Source: an uncultured Clostridia bacterium (GTDB lineage Bacteria; Bacillota; Clostridia; TANB77; CAG-508). Taken from it: DNA of 51,409 nt. The position numbers and the translations under genes were made by a program. Shown here piece by piece: positions 20,161 to 27,957 of this stretch; within the stretch, counting starts at the first letter, position 1, and each line of letters opens with the position of its first letter. Where the stretch lies: the NCBI GenBank assembly GCA_944392425.1, contig CALXWM010000005.1, forward strand, positions 1-51,409, read 5' to 3'. The notes below the pieces were generated by a model. It saw nothing but the letters and a program-made list of their open reading frames with translations, had not been told where the DNA came from and ran no database searches.

Positions 20161-20256
20161 TTTTTTGTGTCAAAAATGGACGTTTCAATTTGTAATTAAC
20201 ATTTTTATTTTCTTATAATGTATTTGATTTTTTGTGTCAAAATTGACGTTCCAATT
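20161..20256. repeat. Pair of ~29-bp direct repeats in the divergent promoter region
   Basis: Copy 1 (20161-20190) and copy 2 (20228-20256) share TTTTTTGTGTCAAAA, then TGGACGTTTCAATT versus TTGACGTTCCAATT. They lie 67 bp apart. The reverse complement of copy 2 supplies the TTGACA -35 of the Rieske-gene promoter. Confidence 0.7.
20190..20240. promoter_or_regulatory. Overlapping divergent promoters for the Rieske/FAD gene and tspO
   Basis: Minus strand: TTGACA (20235-20240), 17 bp, TATAAG (20212-20217). Plus strand: TTGTAA (20190-20195), 18 bp, TATAAT (20214-20219). The two -10 elements overlap, so the genes could compete for polymerase. Confidence 0.55.
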
Positions 20257-20371
20257 GACAGTAATTTCTATTATTATTATCTTTTCAATTTTGTTTTTTA
20301 TTCAAATAAATATTTTCTTAATAAAATTCTTTTTATCGCATAAAATATTACAAATAGAAAGGGTGATTTTA

Positions 20372-20869
20372 TTGAAAATTAACAAATTAGCAAAAGAAGA
20401 AAATGAGAATATAAACTGGGAAAAATTAAAAAATATTAAATACGTATTATTTCCTTTGATTGTTGGTGGAATTGTAGGTTTTGCCATATCTGGTTTTATT
20501 GATTATGACAGTCTAAATAAGCCTGCTTTTTCTCCTCCTAAGCTTGCTTTTCCAATAGCTTGGACTATTCTTTATATTTTAATGGGTGTTTCCTATGGAA
20601 TTATTAATGAAAAAAATTTAAATGATTCCCAAACTAAATTTTTATATTATTTACAACTTGGTGTAAATGCTTTATGGTCAGTAATTTTCTTTATCTTAAA
20701 ATGGAGATTATTTGCTTTTATTTGGATTATCCTTTTAGACATTTTAGTAATTATTATGACTATAAATTTTTATAAAAAGAATAAACTTGCTGGACTATTA
20801 CAAATTCCATATATAATTTGGATATTATTTGCCACTTATTTGAATTGGGGATTTTACATTTTGAACTAA
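20372..20869 (+). CDS. tspO: TspO/MBR family tryptophan-rich sensory membrane protein
   Basis: I choose the TTG at 20372 because AGAAAGGGTG lies seven bases upstream; the longer frame to 20234 would begin inside the promoter region. The 165-residue product has five predicted helices and family segments KPAFSPPKLAFPIAWTILY (~53-71) and, near the end, IPYIIWILFATYLN. TspO proteins bind porphyrins/tetrapyrroles and act in stress responses. It is a single-gene unit. Confidence 0.9.
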   Translation: MKINKLAKEENENINWEKLKNIKYVLFPLIVGGIVGFAISGFIDYDSLNKPAFSPPKLAFPIAWTILYILMGVSYGIINEKNLNDSQTKFLYYLQLGVNALWSVIFFILKWRLFAFIWIILLDILVIIMTINFYKKNKLAGLLQIPYIIWILFATYLNWGFYILN

Positions 20870-20877
20870 TTTTACTT

Positions 20878-20934
20878 TTGGGACGGTCCTTTTTGTAAAA
20901 TTTATGTATTATTTTACGAAAAGGACCGTCCCAA
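20878..20934. repeat. GGGACGGTCC-type palindromic repeat, copy 2 (full)
   Basis: The arms run over more than 20 bp: TTGGGACGGTCCTTTTTGTA and its near-perfect complement, closing on ATTTATGTATTAT. It sits between the convergent tspO and glucosaminidase genes and could also terminate transcription. Confidence 0.85.
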
Positions 20935-20944
20935 GCGGAAAATA

Positions 20945-22015
20945 TTATTGTATTTCCGTTGGCATATTCTCATACAAAGGGATAGTAAAGTTATAATTTC
21001 CATCCACGCTATTTGAATTTTCATATATTTCTTTCATATTAGAAGCTTCTGATTCAGGTGCAAAAAGGTTTTGCATATATTGATGTTCATATAAATCTTC
21101 GTCTCTATTGTAATTTACTACATCAAATTTTTGTAAGTATAAAGTGTTTTGTCCAACATTTATATACCCATCTTTTACAAATTCTATTCCTCCAAGTAGT
21201 GCTTTTTCTAATGAGTCCCAGCCCTGTTCATATGCATATTTTGCAGCATTTGTTAGTATTTCTTCTGTTGAATTTCCACTTGCTTTTATATTAAATGGGT
21301 TATATACCACTACTCCATTATATTCATAACCTTTAGAAAGCGTTGTTCCTTCTCTTCCTTGCTCTTGAATTAATCTTGAAGCCACAAAATATGCATCTAA
21401 ATTTGCTGTTTTGCATGCTTCAATTAAAGTATTAGCTATACTTTCGCCTTCTAAAAATGTATTATCAGTTATATAACTCATTCCATCTAGCGTGTATACT
21501 CCATCTGTATAGTTTAACTCTTTAAACTGAAATATATTTTCTTCAGTTAATATATTTCTTGGATCCATTTGATGTGCTATTGCAATGTTTGATGCACATA
21601 GCCAATGCCCATTATCAAAAGTTTTATCCTTATCTATTTCGCATATCCAATTTTCTGGATAATCCATATAATCTGGAATGAGGTTTAAAGGATTTGTTCG
21701 CATATCTGAATGACCTTCATTTGTAATTACTTCATTCCAATCTAGCTTTGTGTAGAAAAGAGTAAAATTCCAATTAGAATGTTTACTCTTTAGTTCATCT
21801 ATTAAAGCCTTGTATCCTGGGTACTTTTCTTCATCTAAATTTTCTCCGTCATAGGCTACATATTTTTGCCTTTGCATATCATTAATAATGGCAATAGTAA
21901 GTGCCAATGTTAAAATAATAACTGCTATAATTGATATTGCAATTATTATTTTTACTTTTGGACTTAAACTTTTTAATTTTCTTATTATATTTATAAATAC
22001 ATTTTTATTTTCCAT
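20945..22015 (-). CDS. Membrane-anchored glucosaminidase-type peptidoglycan hydrolase
   Basis: 356 residues with one helix at ~20-45, so the catalytic part is outside the membrane. The segment YPGYKALIDELKSKHSNWNF followed by LFYTKLDWNEVI (residues ~65-97) is the N-terminal mark of clostridial wall hydrolases, and the core (~180-290) with ASRLIQEQGREG and YNPFNIKASGNS resembles the LytG/GH73 N-acetylglucosaminidase fold with its Glu in the QEQG region. It would cut the glycan strand. It starts four bases after the CmpB-type gene, so both share a transcript. Confidence 0.8.
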   Translation of the reverse strand: MENKNVFINIIRKLKSLSPKVKIIIAISIIAVIILTLALTIAIINDMQRQKYVAYDGENLDEEKYPGYKALIDELKSKHSNWNFTLFYTKLDWNEVITNEGHSDMRTNPLNLIPDYMDYPENWICEIDKDKTFDNGHWLCASNIAIAHQMDPRNILTEENIFQFKELNYTDGVYTLDGMSYITDNTFLEGESIANTLIEACKTANLDAYFVASRLIQEQGREGTTLSKGYEYNGVVVYNPFNIKASGNSTEEILTNAAKYAYEQGWDSLEKALLGGIEFVKDGYINVGQNTLYLQKFDVVNYNRDEDLYEHQYMQNLFAPESEASNMKEIYENSNSVDGNYNFTIPLYENMPTEIQ

Positions 22016-22019
22016 ATTA

Positions 22020-22844
22020 TTACCTATTTTTCTTATTTATCTCTATCTTTTTATTTGCTACTTCTTTCCCTTTTTCAATTGCTTTTTTGCTCATTTCTAC
22101 TGCTTTCTTGCCTTTATCTGCTGTGTCACTTGCAACTTTTTTTACTTTCTCTGCTGCCTTTTCTGCTGCATCATTTGCAACCTTTTTTACCTTCTCTTTT
22201 ATTGTTTCTAGGTCAGGAAATGCATCAAGCAATCTCTTACCTTTCCAGTTAGTTTTCAGTATTTCTCTTGCCTTAGCAGTAATTTCGTATGTATCATCTT
22301 TTTTATTCTGTGCTGCTACATTTTTTACAGTAGAAGTAACTTTTGAAATTACATTACATGATATAATCATATCTGCTATTAATATAATAAACAATAATAA
22401 GCTTATTATATTTGATACATTTGATGGTATATAGCTTAATAAATTATAAAAGAATGGATTTAGCACATATATAATAACTAAACCTAATATACCAAATGGA
22501 ATCATTGTTTCTAAACAAACTCTACCATTTATATTAAATTTGTTATGGCTATAATCCCACCATCTTGCATGAAATAGTTTTTCCATTATCCAACTTGTAA
22601 AATATTCTAGCAAGCCACATAATATTACTGCCATGCAAAATACTACGAACCAATCATCTCTATAATTCGTAAGTACTAAAGTTATAAGAATTGCTCCACA
22701 TCCATATATAGGGCAGATTGGACTAATTAAAAATCCTCTATTTACTACCTTTTTTTCTACTATTGAACAATTTATTACTTCTACAACCCATCCTAAGAAT
22801 GAGTAGGTTATAAACAAAATAAAATATGTCGATAAATTTTCCAT
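22020..22844 (-). CDS. CmpB-type membrane protein ('putative ABC transporter permease') with helical C-terminal tail
   Basis: 274 residues. The first ~165 contain five hydrophobic helices with family segments SFLGWVVEV (~15-23), NRGFL..PICPIYGCGA (~36-53) and GRVCLETM (~105). The last ~75 residues are a long Lys/Ala/Glu-rich helix with 11-residue-like repeats (AAEKVKKVA, TADKGKKAV), probably a coiled coil or amphipathic membrane-binding tail. Despite the family name no ATPase is adjacent. Co-transcription with the glucosaminidase suggests an envelope role, which is inference. Confidence 0.75.
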   Translation of the reverse strand: MENLSTYFILFITYSFLGWVVEVINCSIVEKKVVNRGFLISPICPIYGCGAILITLVLTNYRDDWFVVFCMAVILCGLLEYFTSWIMEKLFHARWWDYSHNKFNINGRVCLETMIPFGILGLVIIYVLNPFFYNLLSYIPSNVSNIISLLLFIILIADMIISCNVISKVTSTVKNVAAQNKKDDTYEITAKAREILKTNWKGKRLLDAFPDLETIKEKVKKVANDAAEKAAEKVKKVASDTADKGKKAVEMSKKAIEKGKEVANKKIEINKKNR

Positions 22845-22896
22845 AATATTTCCCTCTTTTAGTTTTATGACATATATATTAGCATAATATACAAAA

Positions 22897-22923
22897 AATG
22901 TAAACTCCTTTTAAGTTTACATT
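22897..22923 (-). terminator. sigK terminator
   Basis: AATGTAAACT (22897-22906) pairs with AGTTTACATT (22914-22923). Six T follow on the minus strand, 20 bp after the sigK stop. Confidence 0.85.
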
Positions 22924-22944
22924 CTTTGTGTCAATCGACAAATC

Positions 22945-23643
22945 TTATTCCTTTATTTCCCTTGCAAGTTTTCCAATTGCTTTTGTTTCAATTCTTGATA
23001 CATATGAACGGGATATTCCCATATCCTTTGCAATTTCTTTTTGTGTTTTTGGTTCTTTCCCATTTAAACCAAATCTTAATTCTATTATTGTTCTTTCTCT
23101 ATTTTTTAAAACTTTTTTTATTTTCTCATAAAGCTTATTTATTTTCATTTTCAAGTCAACTTCTTCTTCTATTGGCTTATCATTATTTTCTAAGACCTCT
23201 CCCAGTCTTACAGTATTATCATCTTTATCTTTTCCTATTGGATCTTCTAAGTAAACTTCTGAATTTGTTTTCTTATTAGACCTTAAGTACATCAAAATTT
23301 CATTATCTATACATTTTGATATATATGTCGAAAGTTTTATTGATTTTTCTGGATTATAACTGTTTATTCCTTTTATTAGTCCAATTGAGCCTATTGATAT
23401 TAAATCATCTTGGTCAATATTGGTGTTATTGTACTTTTTGCATACATGTGCTACAAGTCTTAAATTATGTTCTATTAAAATATTCTTGGCGTCTTGGTCT
23501 CCTTCTCTCATTTTTTCTACATACATTTTTTCTTCTTCTGCAGACAAGCTTTCAGGAAAAAGATTATTATTTGATATGTATCCCAAAACAAAAAGGCCAC
23601 TGCCTAAAAAAGCTAAGAATCCAGAGATTGTAAGTTCTAACAT
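22945..23643 (-). CDS. sigK: Late mother-cell sporulation sigma factor SigK
   Basis: 232 residues from the ATG at 23643, which has GGAGGTG five bases upstream; the ATG at 23673 lacks a site. The N-terminal ~20 residues, including a hydrophobic stretch (FLAFLGSGLFVLGYI), are a pro-sequence like that removed by SpoIVFB to activate pro-sigma-K. Region 2 shows DDLISIGSIGLIKGI (~75-90) and region 4 ends in the helix-turn-helix TQKEIAKDMGISRSYVSRIE. The frame is continuous, so there is no skin-type insertion. It drives late mother-cell genes for coat and cortex. Confidence 0.93.
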   Translation of the reverse strand: MLELTISGFLAFLGSGLFVLGYISNNNLFPESLSAEEEKMYVEKMREGDQDAKNILIEHNLRLVAHVCKKYNNTNIDQDDLISIGSIGLIKGINSYNPEKSIKLSTYISKCIDNEILMYLRSNKKTNSEVYLEDPIGKDKDDNTVRLGEVLENNDKPIEEEVDLKMKINKLYEKIKKVLKNRERTIIELRFGLNGKEPKTQKEIAKDMGISRSYVSRIETKAIGKLAREIKE

Positions 23644-23840
23644 TTTGCACCTCCATATGAGTAATGTGTCCATTTTTTAGCTTTTTAAATAATTTATAAA
23701 CACATTTTTCTTTCTCATACTTTAATTATATTCTTTAGCTTTTTTATTGTGCCTGACCTCTCGAAATTATTTGCATTTTGCTTTGAATGGCAATATTTAT
23801 TTGTTTCTATTAATAATTTTTATTCAATGTAATAAACACT

Positions 23841-25073
23841 TTATACTTTTTTCTTTCTAATTATCCAACCTTCTTCGCATTTCATTGGTAAATGCATTAA
23901 TACTTTTTGTCCGTCTTTACCCGGATTAACATACTCTATTTCTTCTCCAGTTTCATCATTCCACATTTTATTAATTGTAAATTCTTCTACTTCTATTTTA
24001 TATGGAATAATTATTTCCATTTTGTCTCCAACTTGAAGTCTATTTTTTACTGCTAATACTGATTTATCTTCATTATATTCTACAACCTGTGCTGCATATT
24101 CGTAATTTGGATTATATTGTTTTCCTTCATACTCTTGGAAATCTTTATTGTTTTTGTCGTTAAAGAAAAATGTTGTTAATCCCCTTGTTTTTGTTTTTTC
24201 TAATTCTTTCAAGTATTTTGTATAATCATAAGAATTTGGTGCTTTTATATAGTCATCTATGGCTGCTCTATACACATTTACTACACTTGCTAAGTAATAC
24301 TCTGACTTTAATCTTCCTTCAATTTTTAAACTATTTACTCCCATATCTATGATTTCTGGAATTTGCTTTATTAAGCATAAATCTTTTGAAGAAAGTATGT
24401 AGGTTCCATTTGTATCTGTTTCTACTGGCATTAGATTTCCAGGATTTTGTTTTTCTTCTAAGTATAAATTATATGCCCATCTACAACTTTGTGCGCAATC
24501 GCCTAAATTTGCATTTCTACAAGATAGAAAATCGCTTAAATAGCATCTTCCTGAATATGCCCAACAAATTGCACCATGTACAAATATTTCAGTTTCTAAC
24601 CCTTGTGGAGTATTATCTATTAAATATTTTATTTGTTCTTTATTCATTTCTCTTGAAAGTATTACTCTTTTTGCTCCATTTCTGTACCAAAAGTTAGCTG
24701 TGTGGCTACTTAAAGTATTTGCTTGAGTACTTATATGTATTGGAATATCTGGTGCTAGCTCTCTTATTAAATCTATTACTCCACCATCTGATGCTATTAT
24801 TCCATCTACTGCTAATTTATTTAGTATTTTTACTTGATTTGCAATTTCTTCATACATGCTATCCTGTGCGTATATGTTTATAGCAGCATATACTTTTTTG
24901 CCAATGTTATGTGCATATTTTATTGTATTAGCTAATTCTTCATTATCTACTTCTGCTCTGCTTCTTAAAGATAATGCTCCTGTTCCACAATAAATTGCAT
25001 CTGCTCCATATTTGAATGCTACTTTTGCTTTTTCGTATGAACCTGCTGGTGCTAATAATTCTGGTTTCTCCAT
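23841..25073 (-). CDS. U32 family protein (TrhP-like tRNA hydroxylation enzyme)
   Basis: 410 residues. The TIM-barrel N-terminus starts PELLAPAGSYEKAKVAFKYG and continues with GADAIYCG. The U32 signature EIFVHGAICWAYSGRC (~165-180) and the Cys cluster C..SGRC...SCRNANLGDCAQSC fit an iron-sulfur cluster site. The C-terminal ~80 residues form the beta-barrel typical of U32 proteins. Members once called collagenases act as tRNA or rRNA hydroxylases; the closest match in layout is the TrhP/YrrO group that makes 5-hydroxyuridine at tRNA position 34. Exact substrate is inferred, so no symbol is given. Confidence 0.85.
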   Translation of the reverse strand: MEKPELLAPAGSYEKAKVAFKYGADAIYCGTGALSLRSRAEVDNEELANTIKYAHNIGKKVYAAINIYAQDSMYEEIANQVKILNKLAVDGIIASDGGVIDLIRELAPDIPIHISTQANTLSSHTANFWYRNGAKRVILSREMNKEQIKYLIDNTPQGLETEIFVHGAICWAYSGRCYLSDFLSCRNANLGDCAQSCRWAYNLYLEEKQNPGNLMPVETDTNGTYILSSKDLCLIKQIPEIIDMGVNSLKIEGRLKSEYYLASVVNVYRAAIDDYIKAPNSYDYTKYLKELEKTKTRGLTTFFFNDKNNKDFQEYEGKQYNPNYEYAAQVVEYNEDKSVLAVKNRLQVGDKMEIIIPYKIEVEEFTINKMWNDETGEEIEYVNPGKDGQKVLMHLPMKCEEGWIIRKKKV

Positions 25074-25090
25074 ATTTTCCTCTCCTTTTG

Positions 25091-25120
25091 AAAAACTAGG
25101 AGTTTTGCTCCTAGCTTTTT
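25091..25120. terminator. Terminator after the GGGtGRT gene
   Basis: ACTAGGAG and CTCCTAG form a short GC-containing stem around TTTTG, with T5 on both flanks in their own orientation. It separates the GGGtGRT gene from the U32 gene. Confidence 0.75.
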
Positions 25121-25133
25121 AAATATTTTTCAA

Positions 25134-26135
25134 CTATTTCATAGCTTCTTCAACTGCAACAGCTACAGCTACTGAAGCTCCAACCATTGGGTTATTGCCC
25201 ATTCCTATTAGTCCCATCATTTCAACGTGTGCTGGTACTGATGAAGAACCCGCGAATTGTGCATCAGAGTGCATTCTTCCCATAGTATCTGTCATACCAT
25301 ATGAAGCTGGACCAGCTGCCATATTATCTGGGTGTAATGTTCTTCCTGTTCCACCACCTGATGCAACTGAGAAGTATTTTTTACCTAGCTCTAATCTTTC
25401 TTTTTTGTATGTTCCTGCAACTGGATGTTGGAATCTTGTTGGGTTTGTAGAGTTACCTGTTATAGATATATCTACATCTTCTAGCCACATTATAGCTACA
25501 CCTTCTCTAACATCATTTGCACCATAGCATCTAACTTTACTTCTATCTCCATTTGAGTAAGCAATTTCTTCTACAACATTAACTTTACCTGTGTAGTAGT
25601 CAAAATCTGTTTTTACATATGTAAATCCATTTACTCTTGAAATTATTTGAGCTGCGTCTTTTCCAAGACCATTTAATATAACTCTTAGAGGAGTTTTTCT
25701 AACTTTGTTAGCTGAATTTGCAATTCCAATTGCACCTTCTGCTGCTGCAAAACTTTCATGTCCTGCTAAGAATGCAAAGCATTTTGTGTCTTCTGATAAT
25801 AGCATTGATGCTAAGTTTCCATGTCCTAATCCAACTTTTCTGTCATCTGCAACTGAACCTGGAATACAGAATGCTTGCAGACCTTCTCCTATTGCTTTAG
25901 CTGCATCTGCTGCTTTTGTACAGCCTTTTTTTATAGCTATTGCTGCACCTAGAGTATATGCCCAGCATGCATTTTCAAAGCAAATTGGTTGTACTCCTTT
26001 AACTATTTCATATGGATTAAATCCTTTATCTGTACATATTTTTAAAGCATCTTCAAAATCTTTTATTCCGTATTTTTCCATAACTGGTTTTATTTGATTT
26101 ATTCTTCTTTCATAACTTTCAAATGTAACTGCCAT
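25134..26135 (-). CDS. GGGtGRT family protein
   Basis: 333 residues. It carries the name-giving motif SGGGTGRTLHPDNMAAGP near residue 257 and a conserved ending GLIGMGNNPMVGASVAVA. The family is common in Clostridia, nearly always beside the NifU-like gene found here upstream, and has no proven role. The Gly-rich motif suggests binding of a phosphate or metal-cluster ligand, which is inference. It is 244 bp downstream of the NifU-like gene, with a long hairpin element in between, and has AGGAGG before the ATG. Confidence 0.88.
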   Translation of the reverse strand: MAVTFESYERRINQIKPVMEKYGIKDFEDALKICTDKGFNPYEIVKGVQPICFENACWAYTLGAAIAIKKGCTKAADAAKAIGEGLQAFCIPGSVADDRKVGLGHGNLASMLLSEDTKCFAFLAGHESFAAAEGAIGIANSANKVRKTPLRVILNGLGKDAAQIISRVNGFTYVKTDFDYYTGKVNVVEEIAYSNGDRSKVRCYGANDVREGVAIMWLEDVDISITGNSTNPTRFQHPVAGTYKKERLELGKKYFSVASGGGTGRTLHPDNMAAGPASYGMTDTMGRMHSDAQFAGSSSVPAHVEMMGLIGMGNNPMVGASVAVAVAVEEAMK

Positions 26136-26220
26136 TTTTATTCCTCCTAATTAATAATATTATTGTACACATTAATCATTTTTAATATAAGCAATTTATC
26201 AATTTTTTGCTCTCTATCAA

Positions 26221-26252
26221 ATTTTACGTTTTGGTCCGTCTCAAATTTAAGA
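26221..26252. repeat. Half copy of the GGGACGGTCC-type repeat
   Basis: ATTTTACGTTTTGGTCCGTC followed by TCAAATTTAA matches the right arm of the 49.9-kb copy apart from three substitutions. No partner arm is nearby. Confidence 0.6.
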
Positions 26253-26256
26253 TTTT

Positions 26257-26379
26257 AAACGAATTAAAAGTAGTATATTGCTAGGAAAACGAGTAAAAAC
26301 TTTTGAGATTATACGCTTTTGTATATCGAAAAAGTTTTTGCGATGTTTGACAACGCAAGATGCTACTTTTCATTCGTTT
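26257..26379. repeat. Cruciform-like inverted-repeat element between NifU-like and GGGtGRT genes
   Basis: 17-bp outer arms (26257-26273 and 26363-26379) match at all but one position; the left arm starts AAACGAAT and the right arm ends ATTCGTTT. Inside is a second stem with AAAAACTTTT and AAAAGTTTTT around GTATATC-type bases. It begins right at the stop codon of the NifU-like gene and fills the gap between the two genes. Confidence 0.7.
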
Positions 26380-27072
26380 TTACTCTTTTCTTGGGTCAAT
26401 CTTCTTAACTGCCTCATCAAATCTTCCATATGTTCCAGATGCTTTTTCTATTGCTTCCATTGCATCCATACCCTTTTTGATGTTATCCATCATTTTGCCC
26501 ATATGTACATATTTGTAACCAATTATTTGGTCATCTTTATCTAGTCCAAGTTCTACTATGTATCCTTCTGTTAATTGTAAATATCTTGGTCCTTTTAATG
26601 TGCTTGAATAAATTGTTCCTACTTGTGATGTATGACCTTTTCCTAAGTCTTCTAGTCCTGCTCCTACTGGAAGTCCACCCTCTGAGAACGCTGTTTGTGT
26701 TCTTCCATATACTATTTGTAAGAATAATTCTCTCATTGCTGTATTTATAGCATCACATACTAAGTCCGTATTTAATGCTTCTAGTATTGTTTTTCCTGTT
26801 AATATTTCTCCTGCCATAGCAGCTGAATGTGTCATTCCTGAACATCCTATTGTTTCTATTAAAGCTTCTTGAATTACACCATCTTTTACATTAAGTGTTA
26901 ATTTACAAGCTCCTTGTTGTGGTGCACACCAGCCAACACCATGTGTTAAGCCTGAAATATCTTTTATTTCACTTGCTTTAACCCATTTTCCTTCTTCTGG
27001 TATTGGTGCTGGTCCATGATTTACACCTTTTTTAACTACACACATGTCTTCTAGTTCTTTTGAATAGTTCAT
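26380..27072 (-). CDS. NifU/IscU-like iron-sulfur scaffold partner of GGGtGRT
   Basis: 230 residues. The central region resembles IscU/NifU scaffolds, with Cys in GVGWCAPQQGACK (~47-58), in ETIGCSGMTHSAAMAGEI (~74-90) and in DLVCDAI (~105). It has longer flanks than IscU and keeps the GCSG-type loop in place of IscU's usual G.C.. site. The steady pairing with GGGtGRT in Clostridia suggests a joint iron-sulfur job, not proven. GGAGG precedes the ATG. Confidence 0.82.
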   Translation of the reverse strand: MNYSKELEDMCVVKKGVNHGPAPIPEEGKWVKASEIKDISGLTHGVGWCAPQQGACKLTLNVKDGVIQEALIETIGCSGMTHSAAMAGEILTGKTILEALNTDLVCDAINTAMRELFLQIVYGRTQTAFSEGGLPVGAGLEDLGKGHTSQVGTIYSSTLKGPRYLQLTEGYIVELGLDKDDQIIGYKYVHMGKMMDNIKKGMDAMEAIEKASGTYGRFDEAVKKIDPRKE

Positions 27073-27146
27073 TTTGTTTTCCTCCTTGTTTTTTATGATT
27101 ATTGTATTTTTACAATCTTTAATAAGATTGTGTAAAATTTACTATT

Positions 27147-27890
27147 TTAATATTTTAAAATTGGATTTTTTACCTGTAAATTTATGTTATCATCAAACCC
27201 ATCTTTTTTTCCTATTTCAATTTTATTAATTTTTGATTTTTCAAATTCCAATTTTCCATTTTTTTCAAATTTAAAATCTGTCGTTTCATTTATCTTTTCA
27301 ACATTTGTTTCATACACTTCTTGTTTTTGAAACTTTTCCCAAGGCTTTTTTAATATTTCACTTTGAACATTCTGATTTTCATTTATATATATTCCTTCAG
27401 TATAAACAAATGGTCTTTCGCCTTCTTCTTGATAATACCTAATTAAATTTTGCTCTTTTTTGTTCATACTTTCTATAGGTGTATGTAAATATTTATACTC
27501 CCAATATATATGTCTTTGTTCATCTGTGTACAATGAATGTCTTAGGTCATTGAAATTATATTCAACAGTAAATAAACAATTTACTATGCTTATTGTAACA
27601 TTAGTCCATTTTCTTACAGCTAAATTATTTAGCTCTTTTATTTTTTCATACAATCTACTTAACAGTATATTGTATTGTTCCTCGTCTATTCCAAATTTTC
27701 TTGCTACTTCATAACAATTTATAGCTTTTGTTTTTAATAAAGTTTTTTTAGGGAAGTAATAGAAGTACATTTCTCCTCTGCCATTTATTACAGAGGCGTA
27801 AAGATATATGCTTTCCCATTTTTCAGGTATTAAGCTAAAAAGCATATTTTGCATTTCTTTATATATCTTTTGCACTTCTTTTGCTGGCAA
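27147..27890 (-). CDS. YezG-family (DUF600) immunity/antitoxin-like protein with C-terminal extension
   Basis: I choose the TTG at 27890 because GGGGAGGTGG lies just upstream; this gives 247 residues starting PAKEVQKIYKEMQNML. Residues ~15-140 match the YezG family pattern (SLIPEKWESIYLYASV, GEMYFYYFPK, LSRLYEKIKEL, WTNVTISI, VEYNF, IYWEYKYL). YezG-type proteins neutralise YeeF/LXG-type polymorphic toxins. The last ~100 residues are an unrecognised Lys/Glu-rich tail. No LXG or nuclease toxin gene is adjacent; it sits 67 bp after gpmI. It may be an orphan immunity gene. Confidence 0.72.
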   Translation of the reverse strand: MPAKEVQKIYKEMQNMLFSLIPEKWESIYLYASVINGRGEMYFYYFPKKTLLKTKAINCYEVARKFGIDEEQYNILLSRLYEKIKELNNLAVRKWTNVTISIVNCLFTVEYNFNDLRHSLYTDEQRHIYWEYKYLHTPIESMNKKEQNLIRYYQEEGERPFVYTEGIYINENQNVQSEILKKPWEKFQKQEVYETNVEKINETTDFKFEKNGKLEFEKSKINKIEIGKKDGFDDNINLQVKNPILKY

Positions 27891-27957
27891 TAGCTCCACC
27901 TCCCCTAAATACTTTTTTACTACATATTTTAGACAAATTGCCAAGACAAACTTTTAA

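Noticed and set aside
22945-23643. skin-type insertion in sigK
   Set aside because: The coding frame is continuous from pro-sequence to region 4.
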